From NCBI GenBank assembly GCA_016709545.1, contig JADJMO010000001.1, positions 62,001 through 126,000 on the forward strand: a stretch of 64,000 nt of DNA. The letters run 5' to 3'. The notes beneath the pieces were generated by a model. The model made no database searches. It was not told the origin of the DNA and saw only the letters and a list, made by a program, of their open reading frames with translations. A program made the translations under genes and the position numbers. The stretch's first letter is position 1; the number at the start of each line of letters is the position of its first letter. Positions 50,770-60,353 of the stretch are shown here, in pieces. The DNA comes from Myxococcales bacterium. GTDB taxonomy: Bacteria > Myxococcota_A > Polyangia > Polyangiales > JADJMO01.

Positions 50770-52114
50770 TCACGGGCTCGGCGCGAGGGCGACGCCCTTG
50801 AAGACCGTGTTGGTCGCTGCGGTGGCCACCGTGCTGCCGGTCGCGATCGCGGTCGTGCTGGCGATCGGATCGCGGAGCGCGACGATCCTGGGCGGCGTCT
50901 CGCCGGTGGTGACCACCGCGACGAGGTCCGCGCCGTCTACCCACGCGGCGAGGCCGACGCAGCCGGTGGCCGAGGCGAGGTGGGTGGCCTTGAGGGTCCA
51001 GGTGGTGCTCTCGAGCCGCCACTTCTCGAGCCCCTTGGCGCTGTCGCAGAGCAGGATCGTGTCGATGCCCGCGGTCGCGTCAGTGTCGAACGCCGCGACG
51101 CCGTAAGGCGAGGCGCCGGTGACGGGGCCGTTGACCTTGGTGAACGGGGTGGTCGGCGTGGTGGTCGGGAAGCCGGTGCCCACCTGCACGAGCCCGGGGG
51201 CGATGCCGCTCAAGCCGGCCGAGCCCGAGCCCGACGTCACATAGAGCTGCCCGCCGAACCCGCCCAGCCAGCGCACGTTGCCGACGGCCAGCGAGGTGAC
51301 CGTGGTGCCGACGTTGTAGGTGACGCCCTTGTCCTCGGCGGAGATCCAGAACTGGCCGCCGTCCGTGGTGTAGGCGCTGCGGATCGACTTGCCGGCGTCG
51401 TTCGCGCCGGCGCCGAGGTCGCTGACGACGAACGTGCCCGCCGCGTTCAGCGTCACGCCCACGCGCTTGGTGGCCGAGGCCGCGGTGTCAGGAATGGCAG
51501 CAACGCCGGGGGCGGCGCGATAGGCCGCGAAGCTGACCAGCTTGCCGTTCCCCGACGACGTGAGGCTGCCGATGCTGGAGCTGATGGGGAGGCTCACGTT
51601 GTCGGTGCCGGTGACGGGCGCCGCGACGACCGTGCCCGCGGTCCCGGTGGGCGCAGCGGTGTAGTCGATGGTGAAGGGAGCCAGGAAGATCGGCGCCGAG
51701 GTGCCGGTCGCGACGGCTGTGCCGTCGCCCACCCGCAGAGCCCACACGGTCTTGGTCTTGGTGGTCGCGGAGTCGCCGCCCGACTCCGAGGTCGAGTCCG
51801 TGCTGCTGGAGTCGGTCGCGGTCGAGTCGGTCGCGGTCGAGTCGGTCTTCGAGTCGGTTGCGGTCGAGTCGGTGGCGGTCGAGTCGGTCGCGCTCGAGTC
51901 GGTCGCCGTGCTGTCGACGACCGTCGAGTCGGTCGTCGTCGGTGTCCGTGCCGGTGTCCGTGCCGGTGTCCGTGCCGGAATCCGTGGCCACACCCGTGTC
52001 CCCGCTGCCCGTGTCGGGGCTGCCCGTGTCTTCGAGGGTGGTGCCCTCTTCTTCGGAGCAACCGACGAAGGCGAACGAGGAGACGACCAGGAGGAGGGAG
52101 GACAGCTTGCGCAT
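50770..52114 (-). CDS. lipoprotein with Thr/Asp/Ser repeat linker and beta-propeller-like domain, frame break ~51930-51945
   Basis: Start ATG 52114: MRKLSSLLLVVSSFAFVGC with lipobox FVGC, then a linker of DTG and TDST repeats. Within the repeats (about 51935) the frame shifts by one base; on the other side the linker continues as DSTVVDSTATDSS repeats and runs into a ~310-residue beta-rich domain (LVSFAAYRAAPGVAAIPDTA, GGQFWISAEDKGVTYNVGTT, VRWLGGFGGQLYVTSGSGSA, IVALRDP) like a beta-propeller. Ends at the stop 50770-50772. The intact product is ~447 residues, surface exposed. The repetitive DNA makes both assembly error and genuine slippage plausible. Confidence 0.7.
51942..51977. repeat. 12-bp tandem repeat (3 copies)
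   Basis: Three exact copies of GTGTCCGTGCCG (51942-51953, 51954-51965, 51966-51977), next to imperfect 15-bp units built on GTCGAGTCGGTCGCG (about 51790-51930). Both encode the Asp/Thr/Ser linker of the lipoprotein on the minus strand. Confidence 0.85.
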
Positions 52115-52284
52115 GCCGCCGCTCTAGCGCGGCTCCAGCCTCCCGGGGAGAGACCCCCACGATTTCACCTCCTCGTCGCCTTCGCCTGACCTTCGGACGA
52201 ACGGCGCGTTTCGAAACGGCAACGTTTCGGTGAAGTGCGGCGGCCTGGCGCAGAGAGCCGCCGGGATTCGGCTACACCGCGCCG
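52115..52284. promoter_or_regulatory. 170-bp divergent intergenic region
   Basis: Separates two divergent lipoprotein genes and must hold both promoters. The sequence CGTTTCGAAACG (52207-52218) is a perfect 12-bp palindrome and GGCAACGTTTCGGTG follows; these are operator candidates. No clear -35/-10 boxes. Confidence 0.35.
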
Positions 52285-53551
52285 ATGCCGCGACGGTTGC
52301 GTCTACTCCCCCTGCTGCTGGTCGCGGCGTGCGGAGAGGGCCCGTCGGCGCGAGAGAGCGTCTTCGTGAACGCGATGGTGCGCGCCGACCTCCCGCTCCT
52401 GCGCTCACGCCCGCAGCTCGTGGCCGGCAAGTACCGGCAGATGAAGACCGCGCTGTTCCAGTTCCACCGCGGGGTGCTGCCGGTCTACCTGACCGACGCG
52501 CGCGACGCGGCGTTGCCAATCGGTCGCTCGCGGTTCGCGCTCGATCTGCCGCTCGTCGTCGGCATGGGCGATCCCCACCCCGAGAACGTGGGCGTGCTCT
52601 TCGACCGCAACGGCGTCCCGCGCATCGAGCCGAACGATCTCGACGGGGTCGAGCTCGTGCCCTACCTGCGTGATCTGCGGCGCCTCCTGGTCGGGGTGGC
52701 CATCGCCTCGGTGTCGACCAACGCGGCCGATCCGGTCCGGGCCGCCGAGGTGGCGGCGCGCACCAGAGACATCATCAAGGCCTGTGCCGAGGGCTATCGC
52801 ACCGCCATCTTCGAGTACGCGGGCGGCGCGGCCCCCGAGGTGATCGACACCGGCAAGGGCGTCCCGAACCTCGAAGATCTCTTCAAGCGCGGGAAGAAGG
52901 ACTACGCGTCGCGCGACGAGCTCGCGGGGCTCACCGTGCTCGAGGGCACGACGCGTCGGCTGAAGGACGCGGAGCTCGGTGAGGTCATCGATCCGACGGA
53001 GCCCGCGAGCGCGCTGCGCACCCTCCCGAAGGTGGCGCTGGAGGCGTTGCCCGACACGCTGGAGCGCTACCGCCGCGGGCTCACCGACCCGCCGCCGCCC
53101 GAGTTCTTCCGGGTGCTCGACGCCAAGCGCGAGCTCGGCTCCGGCGTCGCGTCGTGGCCGCGCATCCGTGTCCTCGTGCTCGTGCGCGGGCCCACCGACG
53201 CTCCCGGGGACGACGTCGTCCTCGAGCTCAAGGAGCTCGCCGACGCCAGCACCTCGACCACCACCTGGCCGACCCAGCACTTCCGCAGCGTCGAGGCGCG
53301 GATCGAGTTCGCCAAGCTCAAGGTGTGGTCCGTACCGGCGGCCGACGGCCTGTGGGGCACCTCGCGCTGGCTCGGGCTCCCCGTGCAGATCCGGACCGAG
53401 TCGGAGGGCAACAAGACCCTGCGCGTCGCGCGCATGACCGGCACCAATGGCACGGTCGACGCGATGCTCGCCACCGCCCGGTTCCTCGGCCGCATGCTGG
53501 CGCGCACGCACGCGAGTCCAGCAGGGGAGCTCCCCCCCTCCTGGCCCCTGA
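52285..53551 (+). CDS. DUF2252 lipoprotein, frame break at C-run 53532-53538
   Basis: Start ATG 52285, signal MPRRLRLLPLLLVAAC with lipobox VAAC. The rest is a DUF2252 (kinase-fold-like) domain: MVRADLPLLRSRPQLVAGKY, MKTALFQFHRGVLPVYLTDA, LVVGMGDPHPENVGVLFDRN, IEPNDLDGVELVPYLRDLRR (the D-x-x-P-x-N and NDxD motifs echo phosphotransferase-type catalytic loops), and DVVLELKELADA. As written, the frame runs on into the porin. Removing one C from the run of seven gives a natural end PAGELPPPGP with TGA at 53549-53551, immediately before a good ribosome-binding site and start for the porin gene. DUF2252 function is unknown. Confidence 0.75.
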
Positions 53552-53562
53552 TCGGAGCACCC

Positions 53563-54600
53563 GTGTCTCGCGCCCTCTCCCTCGCCGCAGTCCTCGTCGG
53601 TGCCGCGTCCTCCACGTCGGCGCACGCCGAGGAGACCGAGACCAAGATCACCCCCGGCCTCGAGGTCATCGGCCAGTACTCCTTCCGCCGCACCACCGGC
53701 GATCAGGGGGCCACCAAGTGGTTCCATCAGTTCGACCTGCCGCGCGCGTTCCTCTACGTCGACGGCGAGCGAGGCCCGGTCCATGGCCGTGTGCTCGTCG
53801 AGGGCGTCCGATCGGCGGGCGACGGCGCGCTGATCGGGGTCGGCGGCGACAGCGTGGTGATGCGCGTGCGCGAGGCGTACGCCGGCTATCGGCCGTTCGA
53901 GTGGCTCGACGTGCGGCTCGGGCTCGTGCCCACGTTCGTGGTGCCGACCCTCGACAAGGCGTGGCGCCTGCGCGCGCTCGGACCGGTCTCCGCAGAGGAG
54001 CGCGGGCTCCTGTCGCCGGCCGACCTCGGCGCGCAGCTGCGTGTGAAGCTGCCCCTCGAATACGGCGAGGTCTTCCTCGGCTTCACCAACGGCGAGGGTT
54101 ACACGAGCCGCGAGCTCGGGCGCGGCAAGACCTCCGAGCTCGGGATCGCGATCCACCCGGTGCCGGGCGGCGCACTCGCTCCGCTCACCGTCATCGGGGC
54201 CTTCGGCCTCGGCGCGACGGGCACCATCCAGGCCCGCGCGGACCGCGCGACGTTCGGCCTGCACTGGATCGACAAGATGGTTCGCGGCGGCGCGTCGTTC
54301 ACCTATGCGTTCGGCGCCGACGACATCGGTGCGCGACGCGCGTACGTGGCCGACGTCGGCCTCCGCGTGGAGCCCATCCGCCACCTCCTGTTCGCGGCGC
54401 GGGCCTCGATCTGGCAGCGCGACACCTCGGTGTCGAGCAACAAGATCACGAGCGCGCAGCTCGCCGTCGGGGGCACCCCGGACGACGCGCTCGAGGGGTG
54501 GTTCTCGTTGTTCCTTCACTCGCCCGGTGCCGAAGCTCAGGTGGCAGTACCTGGCAGCAAGTACTGGGAGCTCCGCGCGACCGCCAAGATTGCCTTCTGA
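53563..54600 (+). CDS. porin-like outer-membrane beta-barrel protein
   Basis: 345 residues from GTG 53563, with CGGAG five bases upstream. It has its own signal peptide (VSRALSLAAVLVGAASSTSA, cleavage at AHA-E). The mature part is a phosphate-selective-porin-like barrel: TPGLEVIGQYSFRRTTGD, FHQFDLPRAFLYVDGERGPV, VREAYAGYRPFEWLDVRLGL, VPTFVVPTLDKAWRLRALGP, and a final strand YWELRATAKIAF ending in Phe. In the raw sequence it is fused in frame to the DUF2252 gene, but a signal peptide in the middle of a protein is not credible, so I call two genes. Substrate unknown. Confidence 0.78.
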   Translation: MSRALSLAAVLVGAASSTSAHAEETETKITPGLEVIGQYSFRRTTGDQGATKWFHQFDLPRAFLYVDGERGPVHGRVLVEGVRSAGDGALIGVGGDSVVMRVREAYAGYRPFEWLDVRLGLVPTFVVPTLDKAWRLRALGPVSAEERGLLSPADLGAQLRVKLPLEYGEVFLGFTNGEGYTSRELGRGKTSELGIAIHPVPGGALAPLTVIGAFGLGATGTIQARADRATFGLHWIDKMVRGGASFTYAFGADDIGARRAYVADVGLRVEPIRHLLFAARASIWQRDTSVSSNKITSAQLAVGGTPDDALEGWFSLFLHSPGAEAQVAVPGSKYWELRATAKIAF

Positions 54601-54621
54601 TCACCGCAAGGAGTCCGTCAC

Positions 54622-55242
54622 ATGCGCTTCCTCCCGTTCGTCGTGCTCGCCGCCACGCTCGCCGCCTGCTCCGAGTCCACCGAGAACGACGTGCCGACCA
54701 AGAGAGACACCGGCACCGGCACCGACGCGACCTCGACCGAGGCCGCCGCCGACACCGGGACACCCCTCGGCGACACGACGCCCACCGACGGCGGCGCCGG
54801 GGCGATCGCGTTCAACGAGATCAGCGGAGACGACGACTTCATCGAGCTCGTGAACACCGGCTCGGCGGCGGTCGACCTGAGCAAGTGGGGCCTCGGCGGC
54901 GAGAACTCCGACGGCGGTCTGGGCTCGGTGTTCGAGTTCCCGGCGGGCACCTCGCTCGCGCCCAAGGCCTACCTCCTCGTCCGCGCCAAGGTCACCGACG
55001 CCGGCGCCGGGCCCACCGCCGACTGCGGCGACGCGGGCGTGAGCACCTGCTTCCAGGTCTCCTGGGGCATCAGCGCGAGCCGCGGTGAGACCCTGCGCCT
55101 GCTGAAGCCCGATGGATCGACCGCGGTCACCGGCGTGCTGCCGAGCACGGTCCCGACCGGCAAGTCGTGGTGTCGGCTGCCCGACTCGACGGGGGAGTTC
55201 AAGGCGTGCACGCCCACGCCGGGCGCCGCCAACGCGCCCTGA
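54622..55242 (+). CDS. lamin-tail-domain (LTD) lipoprotein
   Basis: 206 residues from ATG 54622, 21 bases after the porin. Signal with lipobox LAAC, a Thr/Asp/Ala linker (DTGTGTDATSTEAAADTGTP), then a lamin tail domain: AIAFNEISGDDDFIELVNTG, SAAVDLSKWGLGGENSDGGL, VFEFPAGTSLAPKAYLLVRA, ETLRLLKPDGSTAVTG and a closing KSWCRLPDSTGEFKACTPTP. Two Cys pairs probably form disulfides. Bacterial LTDs occur on exported proteins, often with nucleases or as surface decoration; the role here is unknown. Likely in one operon with the porin. Confidence 0.8.
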   Translation: MRFLPFVVLAATLAACSESTENDVPTKRDTGTGTDATSTEAAADTGTPLGDTTPTDGGAGAIAFNEISGDDDFIELVNTGSAAVDLSKWGLGGENSDGGLGSVFEFPAGTSLAPKAYLLVRAKVTDAGAGPTADCGDAGVSTCFQVSWGISASRGETLRLLKPDGSTAVTGVLPSTVPTGKSWCRLPDSTGEFKACTPTPGAANAP

Positions 55243-55263
55243 CCACGGTGCTACACGGCAGGG

Positions 55264-56214
55264 GTGGAGCGACCGAGGTACCAGCGTGTGCTGCTCGCCG
55301 TGCTGGCGTTGCTGGTGCTCGCGCCTCGGCCGCTCGGTGACCAGCCGATGCGCAACCGCCGTGGCCTGCGCGGCGCCAAGGCCGGCAAGCTGAGTCTCGG
55401 CCGTCGCAAGCCCCGGATCGCGCCCAGCGCGCCTGCGAGTGCCGCGCCGCCGGGGAGCGCCCTCGTGCCGAGCGCCTCGACGCTCCCGAGCGCCTCGACC
55501 GTCGCGAGCGGCGTGCCGTCGGCACCGTCCTCCGCGTCGGCCGCCCCGGCCGGGAGCGCGAGCGAGGTGCCCCTCGTCGTCGACGTGTACGAGGACCCGC
55601 TGGTGCTGGTCCCGCCCACCGCCGACGGCACCAAGGCCCCGGTGGTCATCGCGGTGCACGGCGTGCAGTCGATGCCCGAGTCGGTCTGCGACCCGCTGCG
55701 CGAGACCCTCGCCACCCGCGCGTTCGTGCTGTGCCCGGCGGGCATCCCCGTGGGCTTCGAGAACGGCGAGAAGCTCTACCAGTTCGGCTCCGCGGCCAAG
55801 CTGTGGGACGAGATCGAAGCCGGACTCGAGGCCCTGCGCGCGCAGTACGGCGACGAGGTCGACACCGACAAGCCTCTCTACGTGGGGTTCTCTCAGGGTT
55901 CGATCCTCGGCGTCGACGTGGTGATCGACGAGGCCAAGCTGCCCTACTCGGTCTTCGTCGAGGGCGGTCAGGACGCGTGGTCCAAGCCCCGCATCGAGAC
56001 CCTCGAGAAGGAGGGAGGCCGCCGCGTCCTCTTCGTCACCGGCAGCGAGTACTGGGTCACCCGCGCGCGGACCGCGGTGCCGCTGTTCGCGGGCACCAAG
56101 GTCGAGGTGAAACACGTGCACCTCGACGGCCTCGGCCACCACTTCACGCCCGAAGTGGCCAAGACCATCGACGCCCAGGTGGACTGGCTCGTGGACGGCG
56201 ATCCGCGCTGGTAG
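55264..56214 (+). CDS. exported alpha/beta hydrolase (phospholipase/carboxylesterase-like)
   Basis: 316 residues from GTG 55264. A basic N-terminus and one hydrophobic segment (VLLAVLALLVLAPRPLG) act as signal anchor or signal peptide; a Ser/Ala/Pro linker to ~residue 100 follows. The hydrolase domain has APVVIAVHGVQSMPESVCDP, nucleophile elbow YVGFSQGSILG with Ser ~210, and LDGLGHHFTPEV with the catalytic His ~292. An Asp at the usual position is likely in FVTGSEYWVTRAR or nearby but is not obvious. Substrate unknown. 21 bases after the LTD gene and 9 before the next. Confidence 0.75.
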   Translation: MERPRYQRVLLAVLALLVLAPRPLGDQPMRNRRGLRGAKAGKLSLGRRKPRIAPSAPASAAPPGSALVPSASTLPSASTVASGVPSAPSSASAAPAGSASEVPLVVDVYEDPLVLVPPTADGTKAPVVIAVHGVQSMPESVCDPLRETLATRAFVLCPAGIPVGFENGEKLYQFGSAAKLWDEIEAGLEALRAQYGDEVDTDKPLYVGFSQGSILGVDVVIDEAKLPYSVFVEGGQDAWSKPRIETLEKEGGRRVLFVTGSEYWVTRARTAVPLFAGTKVEVKHVHLDGLGHHFTPEVAKTIDAQVDWLVDGDPRW

Positions 56215-56223
56215 TCTGAGGGC

Positions 56224-58119
56224 GTGCGCTGGCCCCTCCTTGGTTGTCTGATCCTCCTCGGTTGCGCGGGCGGCGACGCCGAACCATCCGAGCCCGTCGA
56301 CGAGACCGGCGCCGAGACGAGCGGCGATGCCACGCTCGACGGCGACGCCGACGCGTCCGACACGGGCGACACGGCCAAGCCCGATGCCGACGCGGCCGAG
56401 GCGCCTGTCGACGCGCCGCCACCACTCGTGACCGAGTCGCTGGTCGGCGCCGACGTGCCGGCCGCGCGCGTCGGGATGTTCTACCTCGTGTGGCACGCGC
56501 CAGCGGTCACCGCGCTCCGCACGGTCGCCAGCAAGGGCGGCGCGCAGCTCACCCTCGAGGACGTGATCCGCGGCAAGGGCGCCTACGCCGACGTCCTCAC
56601 CAAGTGGGGCGCCGAGGCCGAGGCGATGGCGTTCTACTACCACGCCCGCCCGAAGCTCGGCTTCTACTGCCTCTACCGCGCGCGCGCTGGCGAGACGGGC
56701 CACGTGCCCGACTGCCTCGACATCGAGAAGACCGCGGCCACGCACGCCGAGCAGCTGCTCGCGGCCGGCGTCGACCACGTGGTGATCGACGCGACCAACC
56801 TCACCGGGATGGATCGCGCCGGCGACCTCCTGCAGCTGCGCCCCACCGAGGTGCTGTTCGAGGAGTGGGCCAAGCTCCGCAAGGCCGGCAAGAAGACCCC
56901 GCAGATCGCCGTCTGGCACGCCATCCCGACCGGCTCGACCCAGTGGAAGGGCTACCAGGCGATCTACCAGAACGCCGCCTACGACGGCCTGGTGATGCGC
57001 GACAAGAAGTCGAACAAGAAGGTGTTCTTCGTCGTGGATCCACCCGACGCGGGGCGCTTCCCCGACGCGGGCATCCTCGGCCAGGTGCAGAGCAACGGCG
57101 GCAAGAACGACGTGATCGTCCAGCGCATGTGGACGATCGGCAAGACCGACCCCGGCGTCGATCGGTGGGCGTTCATGAGCTACTGCCAGGCCGGCGGCAA
57201 GGACACCACCAGCATCGTCGGCGCCGGCGCGTGCAACCAGCCCTACACGGCGAAGAGCGCGCTCGGCACCGCGATCGCCGTCGCCCCGAGCTTCCAGACC
57301 AGCTACGCGAGCCTCCCGTTCTCCGCGGCCGGCAAGCTCTCGGGGCTTACCTTCGCGCGGCAGTGGGAGACCGCGTTCGCCGTGCGCCCCGACTACGTGT
57401 TCGTGAGCGGGTGGAACGAGTTCACCGCCCAGCCGCAGCCGAACCCGTTCGCGGGGGACCCGTTCGCGAGGAGCATAGACCTCGAGCGTGACAGCAATGG
57501 CAGCAACCTGTTCGTGGACACCTACGGCATGGAGTTCGGCCGCGACATCGAGCCCACCGAGGAGTACGGCAGCACCTACTACGACCTGACCCGGGCCTGC
57601 GCGAAGCGCTGGAAAGCCGGCGCCAAGGACTGCGGCGACGCCAGCGACCCGTGCTGCGCGCCGCTGTCGGCGAACGAGTGGGCGCACGTGTTCGTCCTGA
57701 ACAACGCGGGGGCCAAGGACTGGCTCCTGACGGTGTCGCCCACCGAGAAGAGCGCGCTCGTCGGCAGCGGGTGGCGCGAGGCGTGCGGGCGCTACGGCAC
57801 GCCTTCGGTCTCGTGCGTGCGCGCGGACGAGCCGCTCTCGCCGGCCGGACCGTTCCTCGCGTGGACGAAGCCCGGCGCGGGCCGCAAGCCGCTCCACCGG
57901 TGCCTCGCCGGGACCGCGCACTTCTACAGCCTCGACCCGGGGTGCGAGGGCCAGAAGACCGAGGCGGTGCTGGTCTACGTGGCGGAGTCGCCGACGGGCG
58001 AGACCCCGCGCAGGGCCACGCGTTGCTACCGCGCCTCGACGGGGGAGCACTTCGTGGCGCTCGGCGCGGGGTGCCCGAGCGGGGTCACGGAGGAGGGGAT
58101 CCTCGGGTACGTGCGCTAG
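56224..58119 (+). CDS. lipoprotein with glycosidase-like (GH99/GH71-type) domain and C-terminal DUF5648-like repeats
   Basis: 631 residues from GTG 56224. Signal with lipobox LLGC, then an Asp/Ala/Thr linker to ~residue 75. The next ~370 residues resemble a TIM-barrel glycoside-hydrolase-like domain of exported proteins: VGMFYLVWHAPAVTALRTVA, EAEAMAFYYHARPKLGFYC, HVVIDATNLTGMDRAGDLLQ, QIAVWHAIPTGSTQWKGYQA, and YVFVSGWNEFTAQPQPNPFA. The last ~110 residues contain two copies of a Cys-bearing motif (PLHRCLAGTAHFYSLDPGCE and ATRCYRASTGEHFVALGAGC), the DUF5648 type found on cell-surface proteins. Sugar hydrolysis is inferred only. Confidence 0.68.
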   Translation: MRWPLLGCLILLGCAGGDAEPSEPVDETGAETSGDATLDGDADASDTGDTAKPDADAAEAPVDAPPPLVTESLVGADVPAARVGMFYLVWHAPAVTALRTVASKGGAQLTLEDVIRGKGAYADVLTKWGAEAEAMAFYYHARPKLGFYCLYRARAGETGHVPDCLDIEKTAATHAEQLLAAGVDHVVIDATNLTGMDRAGDLLQLRPTEVLFEEWAKLRKAGKKTPQIAVWHAIPTGSTQWKGYQAIYQNAAYDGLVMRDKKSNKKVFFVVDPPDAGRFPDAGILGQVQSNGGKNDVIVQRMWTIGKTDPGVDRWAFMSYCQAGGKDTTSIVGAGACNQPYTAKSALGTAIAVAPSFQTSYASLPFSAAGKLSGLTFARQWETAFAVRPDYVFVSGWNEFTAQPQPNPFAGDPFARSIDLERDSNGSNLFVDTYGMEFGRDIEPTEEYGSTYYDLTRACAKRWKAGAKDCGDASDPCCAPLSANEWAHVFVLNNAGAKDWLLTVSPTEKSALVGSGWREACGRYGTPSVSCVRADEPLSPAGPFLAWTKPGAGRKPLHRCLAGTAHFYSLDPGCEGQKTEAVLVYVAESPTGETPRRATRCYRASTGEHFVALGAGCPSGVTEEGILGYVR

Positions 58120-58707
58120 TCGTTGTCGACGTAGCGCAGCACGCAGAAGCGGCCGCCGCGTTCCACGATGGCGAAGAGGCCGGTGACGTCGACGGGTTTG
58201 CCCTCGAGCGTCGCCTCGACGACCGGCTTCTGGTGGAGGGTCACGGCGCCGCGCGGGGAGGGGGTGGCTCGGACCTTCACGAACAGGAACTTCTTCCCTC
58301 CGAAGCGGCGCAGCACCTTGGGTCGGTCCTTGCGCGACGAGTTCGAGAGGTTGTCCCAGGCCCACTGCACGCCCATGGACCCGATGAGGGGCTCGCCGGC
58401 CTTCACGAACTCGGGATAGAGCAGCGCCGCGTACTCGAGCGGTTTGGGCTCGAGAGCGAGTAGTGCCTTGTCGTCGTTGGTGGCGAGCGCCGCGAGGTAG
58501 GCCTTGCCGACGTCGTCGAGCGACTGGCGGGGCGTGTCGAGGTCGGCCGGGAGAGGCACCGACGCGCTGGGAGGGAGGGCTGACGCTGGTGGGCACGCTC
58601 GGCGCGACGCTCGCGCTGTTCGACGGGAGCGGCTTCGTCGGCGCGGGTGCGGGTTCGGGCTGGCGGTCGCAGCCGACCAGCAGGAGCGCAAGGATCGAGC
58701 GGCGCAT
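58116..58707 (-). CDS. small lipoprotein, frame break ~58560-58580
   Basis: Start ATG 58707 with GAGGA just upstream; signal MRRSILALLLVGC with lipobox LVGC, then a Pro/Ala/Ser linker. Frame is lost in a CCTCCCTCCC-type stretch and one shift restores SASVPLPADLDTPRQSLDDV and a ~150-residue domain (LAALATNDDKALLALEPKPL, YPEFVKAGEPLIGSMGVQWA, FLFVKVRATPSPRGAVTLHQ, VTGLFAIVERGGRFCVLRYV). This reads as a NTF2-like/SnoaL-type or DUF4440-like alpha+beta fold; no family is certain. Its stop overlaps the stop of the convergent gene. It ends the minus-strand TonB-receptor operon. Confidence 0.6.
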
Positions 58708-58771
58708 GGTCCTCACAAAAGCACGACGGGGGAGCGTCGGGACCGCTCCCCCATCGACGCCGATCAGCGGC

Positions 58772-60242
58772 TCACTTGAAGGTGGTCCAGCCCTCGAACT
58801 CGGGGCAGGTCGTGCCGCACGCGCCGATGATGTCCTTCGCCGACTTGTCGAAGAACGCGTCGGTCGGCTCCGCGCCGCCGGTCAGCGCGGGGCTGCCCGC
58901 CTGGAGCGAGAAGTTCGGCCCCGTCGACTTGGTGTCGGTGATCTTCACGTCGGCGACCTTGGTCTTCGAGATCTTGCGGCTCGCGTCGTCGATGTAGGTC
59001 TGCGAGAAGGTCGAGTTCGCGTCCTTCGTCGTGCCCGAGATGATGCTGTTCTTGACGACGAGGGAGCCGTCGGTCGCGTTCTTCTCCGCGCCGGTGCCCG
59101 GGAGGGCGGCGCCCGCGGAGTCGACGTTCGGCTGGATGAAGATGCCCGAGAGCGGCCAGCCGACGGCGAGGATGTTGCTCCAGGTGCCCTTGGTGTTGCG
59201 GCGCAGGTGGAAGCCGTGCCCACCCTCGGTGGTCGCCGTGGCCTTGCCGATCATCGTGGCGTTCCAGATCATCGGCTGCGTGAACGGGGCGTTGTCGGAC
59301 GCGTTGGCGTCGTTGTCCACCTCGAAGCCGTTGCCGCCGCCGTCGATGTCGTCGCGGTTGCAGACGAGGAACTGCAGCTTGCCGCGGTAGCCGTTGTCCA
59401 TGTCGAAGCAGTCGTCGGCGCCCGACTGCGCGAGCAGGTACTTCGCGTTCGCCGCGCCGCCGAACCACTCGAACGAGTCGTCGAAGCCCTGGTAGGCCTC
59501 GAGGTGGTCGAGCTGGGTGCCGCTGCCGACGCCGTAGAACGAGAAGGCGTTGATCTCGTTGCCCACGCTGAGCTGGTAGCCGGCCCACTCGACGCGGGTG
59601 TAGTGGAGCTCGCCGCTCGAGTCCGCGTCGTCGCGGTCGGCGCCGTTGCCGCCGTACTTGAACTGGTCCTTCGCGGAGAGGCCCTCGGGGGTGGTGACGG
59701 CGGCGTGGTTCGACTTGGCCTTGCCGAGGATCATGAGGCCGGCCCAGTCGCCGCGCTTCTTCGACGTCTCGCTGCTGGTCATCACGACCGGCTGGTCCTT
59801 GGTCCCCATCGAGGCGATCTTCCCGCCCGGGAGGACGGCGATGCCGGTGATGGAGGCCTCGCCGGTGCCAGTGCCGCGCGTGCCCTTCACCACGGTGCCA
59901 GCCGTGATGGTGAGCTTCGCGCCCGGCTTGACCTCGACGAACTTCTTGAGCGTGTAGACCTTGCTGCAGTCCCAGGTGGTGTCCGCGGTGATGTCCGCCG
60001 TGACGTCGACCGGGGTCGGGCTCGCGGGGCAGCCGGGGCGGCGCGTCGCCATCGGGCGTGCCGGTGTCGACGGCCCCGGTGTCGATCGGCGAGCCGGTGT
60101 CAGCGCCGGTGTCGACCGTGCCGGTGTCAGCCGGGGCCGGCTTGTCCGGCGTCGAGTCGTCACCGCAACCGGCGATCCCGAGAGTGATGGCGCCGCAGGC
60201 GACGAGGGCGACGAGGGCAGTCGACGGACGAACGGTCTTCAT
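58772..60242 (-). CDS. beta-helix lipoprotein downstream of TonB receptor, frame break at G-run 60034-60037
   Basis: Start ATG 60242 with AGGAGGATTCCC upstream; signal with lipobox IAGC, then a Thr/Asp/Gly linker (DTGTVDTGADTGSPIDTGAV). Within a run of four G the frame shifts one base; PDGDAPP then continues as GCPASPTPVDVTADITADTT. The ~400-residue domain is right-handed beta-helix-like (LTITAGTVVKGTRGTGTGEA, DWAGLMILG, SSGELHYTRVEWAGYQLSVG, DDSFEWFGGAANAKYLLAQS, DDCFDMDNGYRGKLQFLVC) and is a clear paralogue of the ectodomain of the kinase at 43483. The gene directly follows a TonB-dependent receptor, so it may be a surface ligand-binding partner. Intact length ~489. Confidence 0.78.
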
Positions 60243-60353
60243 GGGAATCCTCCTCAGGATCAGAGTCGTGCTTGGCTGGTCGGCGTTGTGCACCAGCCGT
60301 GCGGCATCGGCGCGGAGCGTGCGAAACGAGTTCGTGACAGTCGTCGCCGCGGC

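Noticed and set aside
51790..51977. CRISPR or REP-like repeats
   Set aside because: They are codon-phased repeats inside a lipoprotein linker (TDST/DTG), not spaced palindromes.
52285..54600. A single 771-aa DUF2252-porin fusion protein
   Set aside because: An internal signal peptide, an independent ribosome-binding site and start, and a seven-C run just upstream point to two genes joined by one extra base.
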